DNA of 64,000 nt from Phytophthora quininea. Its lineage: Eukaryota; Oomycota; Peronosporomycetes; Peronosporales; Peronosporaceae. Numbering within the stretch: the stretch's first letter is position 1; every line of letters starts with the position of its first letter. The notes below the pieces were generated by a model. The model saw nothing but the letters and a program-made list of their open reading frames with translations, did not search any database and was not told the DNA's origin. A program made the position numbers and the translations under genes. Of the stretch, positions 11,561-22,538 are shown in pieces. The DNA is taken from positions 903,486-967,485 of the forward strand of contig JAAVTG010000519.1 of assembly GCA_011947345.1 (NCBI GenBank), written 5' to 3'.

Positions 11561-14110
11561 GGCCGAAGAAGGTCGACTTGTGGCGGCCGAGGCAAATGGA
11601 CAAATGCCTGTCGAAGTCGAAGTTAACGAGCGCCACGATCAACGACGTTAATTCGATCTAGAAGCGGTGCAGGCCGCGTGCACCACAACTCCCGGTATCC
11701 CAGGCTGGGACACCCAGCCTGAATTCCGGTGCGTCGCCAGCTGGATAAACAGCCGAAAGATGGTGATGTCGCCCTGTTTATCGTGCAGGTAAACGCCCTG
11801 AACTTCAGGACTGCCGTAGAAGCAGACCAAGACCAAGATCAAGACCAAGGGCGCTGGCTCGTTTGTTTACGGTCCCCTTCAACGTGCTTGGTGTGTCAAC
11901 TCAAAGGATCCCAAGCAAGGAAGAAGCCCACAAGTGCTGCGTTATACGCGGTATACGGTAAGTGCCCCATAACAGCATGTAAAAGCTCTGACTGGAGCGA
12001 ATGTCTCTGACGGACCGCTCTGCATACGCGGAGATCGACACAAGATAAAGTTTCAAGTTAAAGCTGCTTTACTACTTGAGAATAACGCTGCTTCTTCCAG
12101 GCTTTCATCGGCATGGGTTTGAAGTCCACCCGAGTGTTCTTCATGTAAATTCAACACAACGTGGCAACGGAGCTTTTCGTATCGTCAGCGGGATTGCTCG
12201 TTGAATTGCAGAGGGATGTGCAGTTGACTGGTTAATCCTGAGGACATTCGTTTAACCATCGTGTGTTACCTGCGCCCACGTTGTCGCTCTTTCATCAGTC
12301 TCAAATGTATGAGCGCGAGCGGACTTTCGAAGTGTTCAGAGTCGAAGTTTGTCGAGCTTCCAAGCCATTGAAGCCTGTGGACGGTAAAACACGGAGTCTG
12401 AAGTTTCGTTAATGGCGGCTTGACAAGGTAGCAACCAGCGCTGTTGCCTCAGGCGTCAAGGTGCTGTCCAGTGCCGATGGTAGCGATGCTAGGTCTTTCT
12501 TAAGTCGCGCTGACATCGACGGTGTACGTTGACCATCTCGGTGTTAGAGAGGCGGTCACAGGAAGTCGAAGACGCTGATGTTGTGGATGTAAACCACGAG
12601 TGCGGGGCCGATATTTTCGTTGGCAGGCTACGCAACTAGGAAGGGATCTTGGACTTGCTGAAGTTCTATCAACGAGGCTGCCATGGATTGGGCACACGGA
12701 AGGTTTGAGTTCGCCACCAAGAAATGTAAGATATCTCGACGACGCCACCACCAAGTTCGTTGGCTCGATAATTTTCGCCTTATAGCACATTTGAGCTCGT
12801 GAAAGTAACATGCGAAGTGAGTTGCTTAGATATTAATCTACCACTACTCGCTTGGGCACCCCGCACTTCGACTAGGCGTTTTATTCAAAACTGACCAACA
12901 CCATGTTAGCCTGAGTTTTGCTGTTTAGAACGCATAGCACAATAGAGCACATACATGAAGCACTATTCGAGTAGTCACCCTTATTGTAGGCAACACTGAG
13001 CAGGAATTCTAAGCTATACCAGAAATATGGTTTGTTTGTTTCAGCCCCGTAGGGTGTTTGATCCTCAAAACGACACATCGAGCCATTTGATTAATCTAGT
13101 CATGAAATGTGATAAATTGATTGGTATTGCCAATGACTCCTGGCACAGTTCGAGGCCTGGTCAGACGTATGGAAGGCGTCAGTTCGTCCACAAAACGCGG
13201 AGGCGTTCAAGCTGAATATTGAGATTGTATGCTACTGAAGTAAATTCTATGCTACAACGCCTAGTCGTTGTGTTCGGGGACGACGGTAGCCCTGGGGTAG
13301 CGCAGTGCCCGAGGTCTTCGCTCTGCCACTCGTTGGCGGAGATTATGAAGGCGGCGCGATGACGCGGCGCTGCTTATGTAGATCCCGTGTAGAAGCGGTG
13401 CTGGTGCTGGGCAGGAGGTGACAGCGTCGTCATCGTTGTCGGCTTCGACGTCTGGGATACTCCACGTGTAGCTGGCAGTGTCGTCTGGAGACTGAGCCCT
13501 TGTGGCGCTCAACACGCCTCCAACATCACGCTTGGAATTGAAGATGAACCGTAAAGCTCAAGAAGATATAAAGCCTCCAGTTAATTCTTCCTATTTCTCT
13601 CTGGGTAGCCTGCCCACGAAAACATTGCTGCCGCGCTCATGGTTTCGACTCCTTCTGGAGCCACTTGGCCACCTCAGCGTGATCCCCCAACAACTGCGTC
13701 CCCTTATCCAATCGAGTCTCCTGACTTTAGAATTGGGCACTCCAAAATGCGCTGTCGACTTCGTTGGCAAATAGCACGTTTTCGGACCTTCGAAATCGCG
13801 TGTTTTAGGACCCAAGAGGAAGTTTGTCGCACTAAATGGGCAAAATTGGCTTGGCAGGCTCGAGTTAAAAACATTTTCGAGAAGTTCGAGCAGTATATCG
13901 CTCCGCAGTACGTTCGTGTATATTACCGACGACCAGAACGGTATTCGATGGGATTATTTCGATGTCGTACCGCTGCTAGGTTTTTCTTGTAAACACGAGC
14001 TGTTTTAGCATCATTCCAGTTACTAAAGTTTTGAGCACTTGCGGCAGAAGCAAGAGACGTTCACGATAACCCAGTACGGTTGCTACAATGAATGAAGCAG
14101 CCGCGAATAG
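11561..14110. other. 2.5 kb without a supported gene
   Basis: The first ~150 bp presumably hold the ammonium transporter promoter and 5' leader (minus strand). Beyond that I find only short ORFs on both strands (for example 13261-13515 minus and 13639-13992 plus) without known motifs. Fragmented transposon sequence is plausible but not shown. Confidence 0.4.
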
Positions 14111-14112
14111 TT

Positions 14113-14167
14113 GGTAAGTGGTAGTACACATGGCATTCCGAAGGATGTACAACGAGGACATCTCAAT
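14113..14167 (+). pseudogene. left fragment of an ankyrin ORF split by the YR element
   Basis: Just left of the element the plus strand reads SEGCTT and, after a frame change, RGHLN. These are pieces of the same ankyrin consensus used by the two ankyrin genes in this window. The reading continues without loss across the element at 21554 (IVR...), so this is the 5' side of an interrupted and already decayed ankyrin gene. Confidence 0.6.
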
Positions 14168-14237
14168 TTTCCTCCGTCGGACTCACTGCGAATGGGGCAA
14201 GTAGGCTTGATTAGCTTGAGTAAGACTCGCTGGTTCC
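14168..14237 (-). repeat. B2 terminal repeat of the YR element
   Basis: This 70-bp copy runs from tttcctccgtcgg to ctggttcc and matches 14506-14575. It forms the 3' terminus of the element in coding orientation; flanking ankyrin-like sequence begins immediately to its left. Confidence 0.85.
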
Positions 14238-14343
14238 TAACTACTAGGTCCTCCCACGGGACAAAACCTTATGAGGGTGAAAACCCGTCCTAGAGGGACC
14301 TCCTACTTGAACCGCTAATCAAGTCTTTGGAAGACAAGAAAAA

Positions 14344-14505
14344 AATTTCTTCTGGCAGCCTGGCTGCGTCTTCTGGCTCTGAGCTGACGGCGTCGGGAGC
14401 TCTGAGTTCTGACGAGACGAACGGCGAATGGCTGGATTCTCCGTTCCGTCTCGGTTCGGAAACCCAAGCTTCATCCACTCATTTCAGTCGTACTTAAGCG
14501 ACCAC
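14344..14505 (-). repeat. A2 repeat of the YR element
   Basis: This 162-bp copy (aatttcttctggcag to taagcgaccac on the plus strand) matches 21392-21553 with no difference seen by eye. It directly abuts B1. Confidence 0.88.
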
Positions 14506-15640
14506 TTTCCTCCGTCGGACTCACTGCGAATGGGGCAAGTAGGCTTGATTAGCTTGAGTAAGACTCGCTGGTTCCCCTCGAGCTGCATGAGGCTTGGCTC
14601 GTGTAGTTCCCATGTCGAGGCCTTGATCATGCTGCTTGCCGCGTCGCGGGCCATCCCAGGACGGAGCCTGGTGTACACTGTGAAGCACCAGCTTGCCCAT
14701 CTTCCCATGAGGCGAATGACCAGGTCACTTTTGCCGGCGGCCAGTAGCGCGCAGGCGCCTCCGATACGGAGCGAGTGACAGGAGTACTCCTTCGGGGGCA
14801 GTCCCATATTCCTAGCCGCTGTCTTGATGAGACTTGCGACCCTTGTCTTCTTGATTGTCTCCTTCCTTGATATCGAAGTGAGGTAAGGGCCCAGGGCCAC
14901 CTTCTTAGCTAACCATCTTCCACGCACTGTCAGGCAGGCCTGGGCTGCCTTGACGGGACACAGTGCTGAGTCGCCGGTTCTGTAGTGTCTGATCGCTGCG
15001 CCTTGCCCGATTCTGTCTCCTTGTGGGATTCGAACAACACTTCGACCGAGTGAGCGCTCGTGGCCTCTGGGCCAACCTACTTGCCGTGCTTGTCTCGCAG
15101 AATTACGTTTCGGGCCTTTACACAGTGTATCCTGTCGGTTCCGACCGACTTGTCGATGGTCACGGGACCCCAAAGCTCTGAGCTTCTGTCCAGGAAGAAG
15201 AAGCCTAGAACCATCGACCCCCAGAGGAGCCGGTCTTGCGGTTCCGTCAGCTTTACCAGCTCCTTCATTTCGCGCAGCATCGGTGTAGTAACTGGCTGCT
15301 TCCTGTCCACTTGGCTGTTCGTGCGTTTGTAACCTTGAGCGATGAGCTCAAATTCCGGATCGCGGTAATCGAGCCTGGCGTTCCGAACTGCCTTGTGTGC
15401 GAATGCCACCGCTGCCATTTTCCCGTCGAAGGTCTGGTACTTGTTGCCGACCTTGGCTCTGTTGTGTCCCTCAGAGGCACACAGTCCGGCGAATAGTCCG
15501 ACCATCCGTGCTTGTTGTGCCCTGGGCAGTTCGTCAATCCACACCGGGAAGTTGAAGTCGTTGCAGAACGTCTCCCAGTACTTGAAGCTCTTGGCGTAGC
15601 GACCCAGGGTCCCATCTGCAACTGCTGCTCGTTTGAGTTG
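14484..15640 (-). CDS. tyrosine recombinase of the YR retrotransposon, one frame break
   Basis: The N-terminal half (from about 15640; GRYAKSFKYWETF..., then a core-binding region) runs to the first catalytic Arg in GFFFLDRSSELWG. The frame changes near 15085, after which GQGAAIRHYRTGD, the H-x-x-R box in CHSLRIGGACALL, GRWASW and the nucleophile context FTVYTR follow. All tetrad-type residues of DIRS/Ngaro-class recombinases can be located. The enzyme would integrate a circular cDNA without making a target duplication. The C-terminal residues derive from the B1 repeat. As written the protein is split into two frames, so either the copy is inactive or one base is mis-called. Confidence 0.85.
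14506..14575 (-). repeat. B1 repeat of the YR element
   Basis: This 70-bp copy of B2 directly abuts A2. The recombinase reading frame runs through it to a stop at 14484, so the last codons of that ORF are repeat-encoded. Confidence 0.85.
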
Positions 15641-18600
15641 CCTTGTCTTCTCCTCGATCCGGTTCCGTCTCCCTGAATATCACACGTGGAGTCAGTATCC
15701 GTGTGCACATCACACTTCGGGGTCCGCCCCATGCTCCAGCTAAAAGTGTGCGTCGAGAAGTGCAACCGATACTTGGTCTGGTTCAAGGCGCACTGGCGCA
15801 AACTGTCTTGTCCCTCTGGGGATCGGCAGTTCATCTTGTCTACTACTCGAGTAATCCATCTGCATTCGCTGTGGATCATGATGTGGCGCCAGGCGTCTGT
15901 CCCTTCCAACTTGGGCCCCCACACGGTGGTGACTCGTACTAGTCCCCGAGCAACCTCAGTGTCGCGGTTTACCGGGCGGGTGAATGGCAGCAGCACGCGT
16001 TCTCTGAGAACCATACTGGTAATTAGGATGCCGCAGCTCCCAGACTCCAACAGCCAGATCTCATCGGCGGCTGGCTTGTACTCGTAGAGTCTCATCGGAA
16101 TGCCGACGAACTCGTTCTCGAAGACCAGGTCTCTCCACCACGCTAGATCCTTCCGAAGGAATTCCGTCATTGCCACTCCTGCCTTGTGTCCTCTGCGGCA
16201 ACGGGTTTGCACTGCTACGAGGCGTTGGATGAATGGCCTTGTGGCCGGGATAAAACTGATCACATGGCGAAGTACGCCGACTAGACTGTCTAGTTCCTTC
16301 ATTGATACGAACTTCTTGGATATCGTCTCAGAGACCACCCTGTGGAGTTTGTCGATCTTTCGTTGTGGTATGGATACCATTTGCTCGGGTATGTCCCAGT
16401 CAATGCCGACTGCGTGGAACGTCTGCGACCAGGTCGTGAACTTTCCTTCATGCCAGCCATCTGAACCAAACACGAGTTTGATGCCGTCTCTGAGACGCTT
16501 CTCTGCCTTCAGGAGGCGATCGTCAATGTCGACTTCGACGAGGACGATATCGTCCACCCACTGGAAGATCCAGAATGGCTCCAGGTCACCGAGGATATAT
16601 GAAGCTCCCGTTCGTTGGTAATGTCTGACCGCCTTTCCAAAGACAGCGAAGAATCCTGGTGAAGAAGTCCAACCGAAGACGGCCAAGCCGGATACGATGC
16701 CATGGGACGATCGCGGTAGTTTCCCCAAAAGCTGAGGCGTGGCGGGCATGGACTGGAACGTGCTTGAAGGCCTCAGCGATGTCAGCGACCATGGCATATA
16801 TTGCTCGCCCCGGATAACGACGCCAGAGGTCCCGTACGCGGCGCGCGATGCGCATGAAAAGTTCCCATCTAGCGTCCGGAGAGGCATCCGTGTCGGTCAA
16901 GTCGTTGACGGAGCGTCCCTGGGGAGCAGAGAGATCATGAATAATCCGCCCATCTAAATGAAGCGGGGCGTCCTTCTTGGGAACCAAGGCGAAAGAGCTA
17001 GAGTGGAACTTCTCGTCTCGCGTGAGAATATCCATGGAAGCGATAATACAGCGCCCTTTGTAATAGTCCGCCATTAGTTTGTCCACAACAATTGAAGCCC
17101 CAACTTCAGCTCCGACATAATTCTCTGGAACAGGCCGTGCTCCGAGACGGCCCACCGGATCCCGCCATGGGGGAACGAGCCCGCGCTGCGCTATGTCACA
17201 GAGTAAGTCGAGATGGGGGTACGAGGCTAAATGGGCCCGGTACAACCACGGTCGTAAATTCTTGTTGGGGCGACTGTCGCCCGGGGTTTGACCCTGAACA
17301 GGGCCAGTGTGCCTGCAATACCGAGTGGGGTACCATTGATGAAGCCGTCCAGGACGGTTGCGTCCACGAGAGGAATCTGTAGGGGTCCAGGACCCGCGGC
17401 GAGGAAAACGTCGTTGACGGGGAACGGGATCTTGAAGCGGGTGGCGGTCTCCTGGAGGCGCATGAACACGTCCGCTGGGACGCACCGCGCGTGCCCGCCC
17501 ACCATGGCTGATCGCGATGTCGGTGTCTCGAATTCGGACGGAAGCGTCCTGGCCCTCGTCATGACACGCCATGGGGACCGTGTACTGGGGACAGCACTGT
17601 GCTGAGGCCCGTCCGTCACTGGCGGCGTAAATCTTGCGCGGATCGTATGAGCCACCGTGGCCAGCTCCGTCATCACGAGCGACCAGGCCGCAGTCAAATG
17701 TGCGCGCACGTCCTGGGCGTACGGGTATGGGTTGAGCGGACCGAATGCCGCCGCGGGGCTCAGAGCCGGGTGATACTCAATTGAGCACGGCCAGTGATGA
17801 CCATGAACGGTATGGTCCGTCATGGGTGGGATGCTGTCCATCACCCAGTTGCAGAGTGCATCAGCCGCGCCATTGAACTCGCGGCCGAGGTGACGCAGGT
17901 AAATGAGGGGCATGGCTGCCCCCAGGGATCGAATTGCGGCCACCCACGGCCGGAGTCTTGATGACGAGCACGAGTACAGCGAAAGTGCCTGGTGAACAAT
18001 CACTCTGGAGTCGCCGAAAACGTGGGCCGCGGTAACGCTGGAATGGGCATGCACCCAACGGAGACATTGGAGGAGGCCCTGGGCCTCCATCACATTGCTC
18101 GTGTCGGGAACGGCAAATGTGCGAGCTTCCCAGTGGAGGAGAACGTGGGTGACTGTCCACACGCACCATCCATATGCCGAGCGACCAGTGTCGATTCGAT
18201 GACCACCGTCGAAAGCAACAACAACAACGGAGGGGATCGGTGCTTTGCCGCCGGCATCAACGTCCGACGCGATGGATGCCATGGGGCTCGTGCCAGGCAC
18301 TGGGCTCTCAGAGAGCCAGGCGTTAGACGCCGGAGACGTCGCTGGACGGGCGCCGTGTGGACTCGCCGTGAGATCTGTGCCAGGCACTGGGCTCTCAGAG
18401 AGCCAGGCGTCTGACGTCGAAGTCGTCGCTGGACGGGAGCCGAGTGTACTTGCCTGGAGGCGCGTGCTAGGCACTGGGCTCTCAGAGAGCCAAGCGTTAA
18501 ATGCTGCAGTCGGCGCTGGACAGGCGCCGAGTGCTTCTGCCTTGAGGCGCGTGCCAGGCACTGGGCTCTCAGAGAGCCAGGCGTTGGTTATCACGGGACG

Positions 18601-18642
18601 CTCAACGGCGAGTGAGGAGGTGCCAGGCACCGATGAATGCAC
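15265..18642 (-). CDS. pol: RNase H - reverse transcriptase - RNase H-like tether
   Basis: The first frame (18642-17227) begins with four 29-residue repeats, each with the core NAWLSESPVPGT, followed from about residue 138 by an RNase H domain with all four acidic positions (AFDGG; NVMEAQGL; VFGDSRVIV; REFNGAADALCN). The frame then shifts near 17300. The reverse transcriptase follows: SFALVPKKDAP and GRIIHDLSAP, motif A AMVADIAEAFKHV, then after another shift near 16700 motif C FQWVDDIVLVEVD. Downstream of the thumb, a second RNase H-like fold (DEIWLLESGSCG, IMIHSECRW, QTKYRLHFSTHTF) has altered catalytic positions and looks like a tether. The frame at 18642 opens with GTG, so the true start is uncertain. 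RNase H upstream of the RT is unusual for this class. Confidence 0.82.
18290..18610 (-). repeat. four tandem 87-bp units, each with a 15-bp palindrome
   Basis: The perfect palindrome ggctctc-a-gagagcc starts at 18303, 18390, 18477 and 18564, exactly 87 bp apart. It sits inside a conserved core (ccaggcactgggctctcag, then agagccaggcgt). The unit length keeps frame and encodes a 29-residue repeat with the core NAWLSESPVPGT at the N-terminus of the pol ORF. Sequence between cores varies. Confidence 0.9.
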
Positions 18643-18717
18643 GGGAGGTTGATTGTAAACCTGGTTCGTATTAATTCCGGCAGGACGCAGAACCTGGGAC
18701 AGACCACCCCCGTAGCT

Positions 18718-21333
18718 TCATGTGTGTTGCGGGTGGCCACCCTTGAGCTCACCGTGGTTGCGAGCGACCCATTGTAGCACATCCGGCGGGAGGTTGTGCA
18801 GCCGGTGGACATGCGGACAGCGAGGGAACGAGCAATCGGTAGCCGCCTGGTATCGCACACAAACTTGGGTCCCGTGCACAAGGGGATCTGATCCCGGATA
18901 GCTGGCGGGATAATGGTCCGCGCAGTGCGTTGCCCACTACCAGCAGGTCGACGCGGACGGGCCGGCTGCCGGTCGTGGATGCGGACAGGATCATCGAAGC
19001 GGCCATCCCGGCGTAGTGGCCCAGGGCCCGAGGGGTGGAAAACTGCTTGGAGCACGACGTCGTTGAGTACGCGGCCAACGTAACGCTGGTGTGCCGGGGA
19101 ATCGCTGCGAAGCATGCGGCCCGCGCGGTGGTTGAGGTCGCGACTGTCCACCCCATTCAGGATGTCGTTGAACAATTCGCCAAACACGGCTTGGTAAAGA
19201 TTGCACCTCGCGTGCACCACTTGGGAGGCGACCGTTGAGGCACCGCGTGAAGGGCATCCCCGTGGACAGAGCGGAACACCACCGCGAGATCGGACGGGTA
19301 CCACTCGGTTGCCGCCTCCTGGATCACGTGCAGCACGTGATGGAGCTGATCCGCCCGGCGGATCTGGAAGCATGGACTGGGCTCAGGCCCGCTCCACTGA
19401 GCCTCGTCGTGGACGATCGAGCGGTCCTGGTAGAACGAAACGGGGTCCTCAGAGGACAGGAAGTGGTCGAATGGTCGGCTTCCGAAGTTCACAGCATAGA
19501 GCATCTTGATCGCTACTTTCGTTGCACGGTACCGACCCCGGAAGCGCTCATGTTGGAGCATGAAGCAGGCCCTGTCGTGCACCGACATGTTAGTGAAACG
19601 AGGGAAATCATCATTACCTGTATCTGGATTGAGCATTCGAGGGCCAACGCGCACGATGTCGTGGACAATGGCCTCGTTCTCGGACGGGCGGAAAACGTTG
19701 GAGCCACTTGGGCGGTAACCTCGAGGCGACCGGTCCCGGGATCGGGAGCGAGAGCGTTGGAACGAGTCGTGGGTCCGACCCCGAGGGCGAGATCGGGATA
19801 GGGAGTGACGGCGTCTCCGGCGCGCAGGAGACCGTGAGCGAGAACGGCGGGTACGAGATCTTGAACGCCGTGGTCGAGTCTGACTCCTTGCGCGCGGCTC
19901 TCGGTGGCAGGGAGATCGGGACCTGGCCCGAGTCGAGTCAGCGCGGGTGTCAGCTAGGTGGCGGTCGGCCCGTGGCGAGGGTGAGCGCAGATGCAGTCCT
20001 CGCGCGTTCAGATAACCCCGCGGTGAACGGGGAGGGTCACCCACATCGTCACCACCATCGCCATGGGCTGTGGGGGCTCGAGGAGGGTCCTGGCCCTCAG
20101 TAGGTGCGTCCCCACGCGTCCTCAGCGCCTGACGCTGATCGCGAACGAGAGAGGTCAAAGCGGCCACTTGGCGGGCTAAGGCCGCCGTGGTCGCGGAGGC
20201 AAGCCGCTGTTGTTCCATCAATGCCGCCAACATGGTTGCCGTCGCATCAGTGGGCGTCGTGGTCACCAGCATGGGCCGCGGGGCCGTCCCGGAATCCGGT
20301 CCAGGACCAGGAGTGCCAGTTGCTGTTGCCAGTTGCGCGGTGTCGTCCACCCCATGGGTTACGCCGGGAGCAGTGAATCGGTCAGCCGGAGTGAGGATGG
20401 CGTCCTCCCGAACCAGCAGAGGGAGAACGGGGCTGGCTCGTCGGCGGGTGCGGTGTCATCGTATGGCGGTGGTGATGTGAGTCGCAGGACGAAGTTGACT
20501 GGAACGGCGGCAGTCTTCTCACCACGGGGAGAAATATATGCAACTGCCTGTTGGCCTAGATCCACTGTGGACCTTGAGCCACCGCCTGGTGGTTGGAAAG
20601 CTGCAGCAAGGCGAGCGCGTACAGCCGTGGAATCAGATGCCCCGGCGAATGATATCGTAGACCAGATCCGATGGAAGTCAGAGGGGTTCTCAGCGTCCTG
20701 GTTGCGCGGGCAGTAGCCCAAGATGAACTCCAGCTGCGAGATATGATTGGATCGGACATCCTCAAGTGACATGACCACTACTTGGCGAGGCCGGTTCGCG
20801 TAGTCCCGAAGAGCCACTCGGCACACAAAGCCGGAGTTTGGCTCCAGCAAGAGATTGATGTTGTCCACTAACGCCATCCTGGAGGCACTGGAATAACTGA
20901 GCACTTGGCCGAGAACCGGTACGTCGGACGTGTGCCGGATAAACTTGGTATCGCAGTCGGGAGAGGCAACGTAGTAGACGCGGGAACGCACGAAGCGAAA
21001 GACCGACAGTAACGGACGCTCCTCGAGCTCGTCGGTCAGGCTTCGGTCGGCCTGCGTCAGGCGCCAGTGCGGGATCCAGTACTGAACGTCAACATGCTCT
21101 TGAAGGGCAGCCGGGAGGTCCTCCCGGCGCTGACCGGAGCGGAGAATCGTCAGCGTCGCCTGCCAGGCAGGACGGCGTACCCCGTCCTCTTCCGCGACGA
21201 AGGGGCCCGAGTCATCCGCCTGCAGAAGCTTGGGACGGCGACCGAGAGTCGCGTAGACAGGGCCTTCCCACTCCCCGCGGAGTTCGTCGGGCACCTCGAG
21301 TCGCACAGAGCGTCCGGCCAGGCCGGAGTCCAT
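18718..21333 (-). CDS. gag-like ORF with Arg/Ser-rich middle and CCCH motif
   Basis: Three frames together form one ORF between repeat A1 and pol. 21333-20359 is globular (ATG at 21333). From about 20350 a coiled segment (MEQQRLASATTAALARQVAAL) and a long Arg/Ser/Pro-rich tract suited to nucleic-acid binding follow, then a conserved domain (MSVHDRACFMLQHERFRGRY). The last frame ends at 18718 with a C-x8-C-x4-C-x3-H motif (near 18855-18795) of CCCH zinc-finger type. The shift at ~20355 is explained by one missing base in a CCC run. The likely role is the nucleocapsid/gag of the YR element; no protease was recognised. Confidence 0.72.
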
Positions 21334-21391
21334 CGTGACGAGACGCGGGGATTCTTAGCTGGGGGAACGGCTGGCTGGCGATGGCGGCCAT

Positions 21392-21553
21392 AATTTCTTC
21401 TGGCAGCCTGGCTGCGTCTTCTGGCTCTGAGCTGACGGCGTCGGGAGCTCTGAGTTCTGACGAGACGAACGGCGAATGGCTGGATTCTCCGTTCCGTCTC
21501 GGTTCGGAAACCCAAGCTTCATCCACTCATTTCAGTCGTACTTAAGCGACCAC
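21392..21553 (-). repeat. A1 terminal repeat of the YR element
   Basis: This 162-bp repeat defines the 5' end of the element in coding orientation and matches A2 (14344-14505). Sequence beyond 21553 (attgtgag...) resumes the interrupted ankyrin frame. Confidence 0.87.
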
Positions 21554-21790
21554 ATTGTGAGATAGCCTCACCGTAATCGTGAGTAAGGCAAGCAATGGAC
21601 CGCTAGAAATGGACGCCTGGATATCGTGCAGTGATTGCATACGAGTCGGTCCGAAGGAAATTACTCGCACAATGAACGACGTAGTCCGACAGGAACGTCG
21701 TTAAATGGTTACATAGGAATCGAGAGACGGCGCCACCGCAGAGACAGAAGTGTTTGATGCGGCAGGAGGAGATACGCAATCGACGGATTT
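21554..21790 (+). pseudogene. right fragment of the ankyrin ORF split by the YR element
   Basis: The plus strand reads IVR, a stop, PHRNRE, then ARNGRLDIVQ, a stop, LHTSRSEG, and NVVKWLHRNRE in another frame. These are clear ankyrin units with stop codons where Trp is expected. Joined to 14167 the reading becomes GHLN-IVR, so both fragments are one gene that had already decayed or has decayed since. Confidence 0.7.
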
Positions 21791-22480
21791 CGCTGCTGGT
21801 TCGATCATGAACCCAGCTTTGGTATCGCGAAATTTCTTCTTTCTGATCTCGAGGAAGGGGTCAGGACTCTTGTTGTCGTTGGGAGTTCGCTGAGTGGATA
21901 CGAATATTATCGCCATGACTCACGGTCCTTTTCGAAGGCTATGGTGTCGATGCTTTTTGAATGATGACGATCTTAATCTCCGAGCGGCGGAAGTCCATGC
22001 ATTAAACGCGTGGCAACTGCAGTAACTGTCGTGGGACTGAAGTGACCATGCGTTTTGTAAGAAGACGGCGTCATATTGTATAATGTGTTGAGTGTCAAGG
22101 CTGCAATGACCTTTTTCAATTGTCGTTGCTTTCTCTTCGGGGCGTGCCGAGAACGGCACAAATGAAAGTTGGTATTACAGCGCCCCCGCTGCCAGGGTGT
22201 GGCGTGGCGGGTTAGACGCGAGAGAGAAATCTGAAACTAACGAGCAGGAACTACCTACGGCTTCGTGCGTTGGTTTCATCTTGCGCTGCCTTCCTTGAAA
22301 AGCTATTTTCGCGCTCTTGCTCGAAAATTCCCACATCGTACAAGATAATCACTGGGGTCCTTAATAGATTGCAAAGAAGATGGTATTTTGCGATGTGTCG
22401 AGTTCCAAGTCACAAACAGGGAGTACTGCCTCGTGTAGTACGGTAGGCCGACACGTAGCAGGCCTTACATCTCCTTTAGT
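21790..22480. other. no supported gene; upstream region of the effector gene
   Basis: Minus-strand ORFs of 60-80 codons (21920-22161) carry no motif. The last part presumably holds upstream control sequence for the gene at 22539. Confidence 0.4.
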
Positions 22481-22487
22481 TGCCAGC

Positions 22488-22504
22488 TCACTTTGCGATT
22501 TTTC
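22488..22504 (+). promoter_or_regulatory. oomycete INR + FPR core promoter
   Basis: tcacttt (22488-22494) fits the oomycete initiator TCAYTYY, and attttc within 22498-22504 (attttt c) fits the flanking promoter region MWTTTNC at the usual spacing. It lies 35-51 nt before the ATG at 22539, the normal distance for a short Phytophthora 5' leader. Confidence 0.75.
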
Positions 22505-22538
22505 TCCTACTGCCAAGTTCTCGTTTGTTAAGACCAAG

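Larger units (their letters stand above)
14168..21553 (-). mobile_element. tyrosine-recombinase (DIRS-order) retrotransposon with split direct repeats
   Basis: The 7,386-bp element is coded on the minus strand in the order gag-like ORF with a CCCH motif, pol with RNase H, reverse transcriptase and RNase H-like tether, then tyrosine recombinase. Its ends form a split-direct-repeat layout in coding orientation: A1 (21553-21392), ORFs, B1 (14575-14506), A2 (14505-14344), a 106-bp unique spacer, B2 (14237-14168). The B1-A2 junction is exactly what joining B2 to A1 in a circle would give, as expected for DIRS-type elements that integrate through a recombinase. No target duplication is seen, and flanking sequence rejoins in an ankyrin reading frame. 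Repeat copies look identical or nearly so, suggesting a fairly recent insertion, yet several frames are broken by one-base shifts. Confidence 0.88.

Noticed and set aside
15000..18700. Programmed frameshifts between gag and pol domains of the YR element
   Set aside because: The shifts fall inside domains as well as between them, and match the one-base-loss pattern of host genes nearby, so recoding is not supported.
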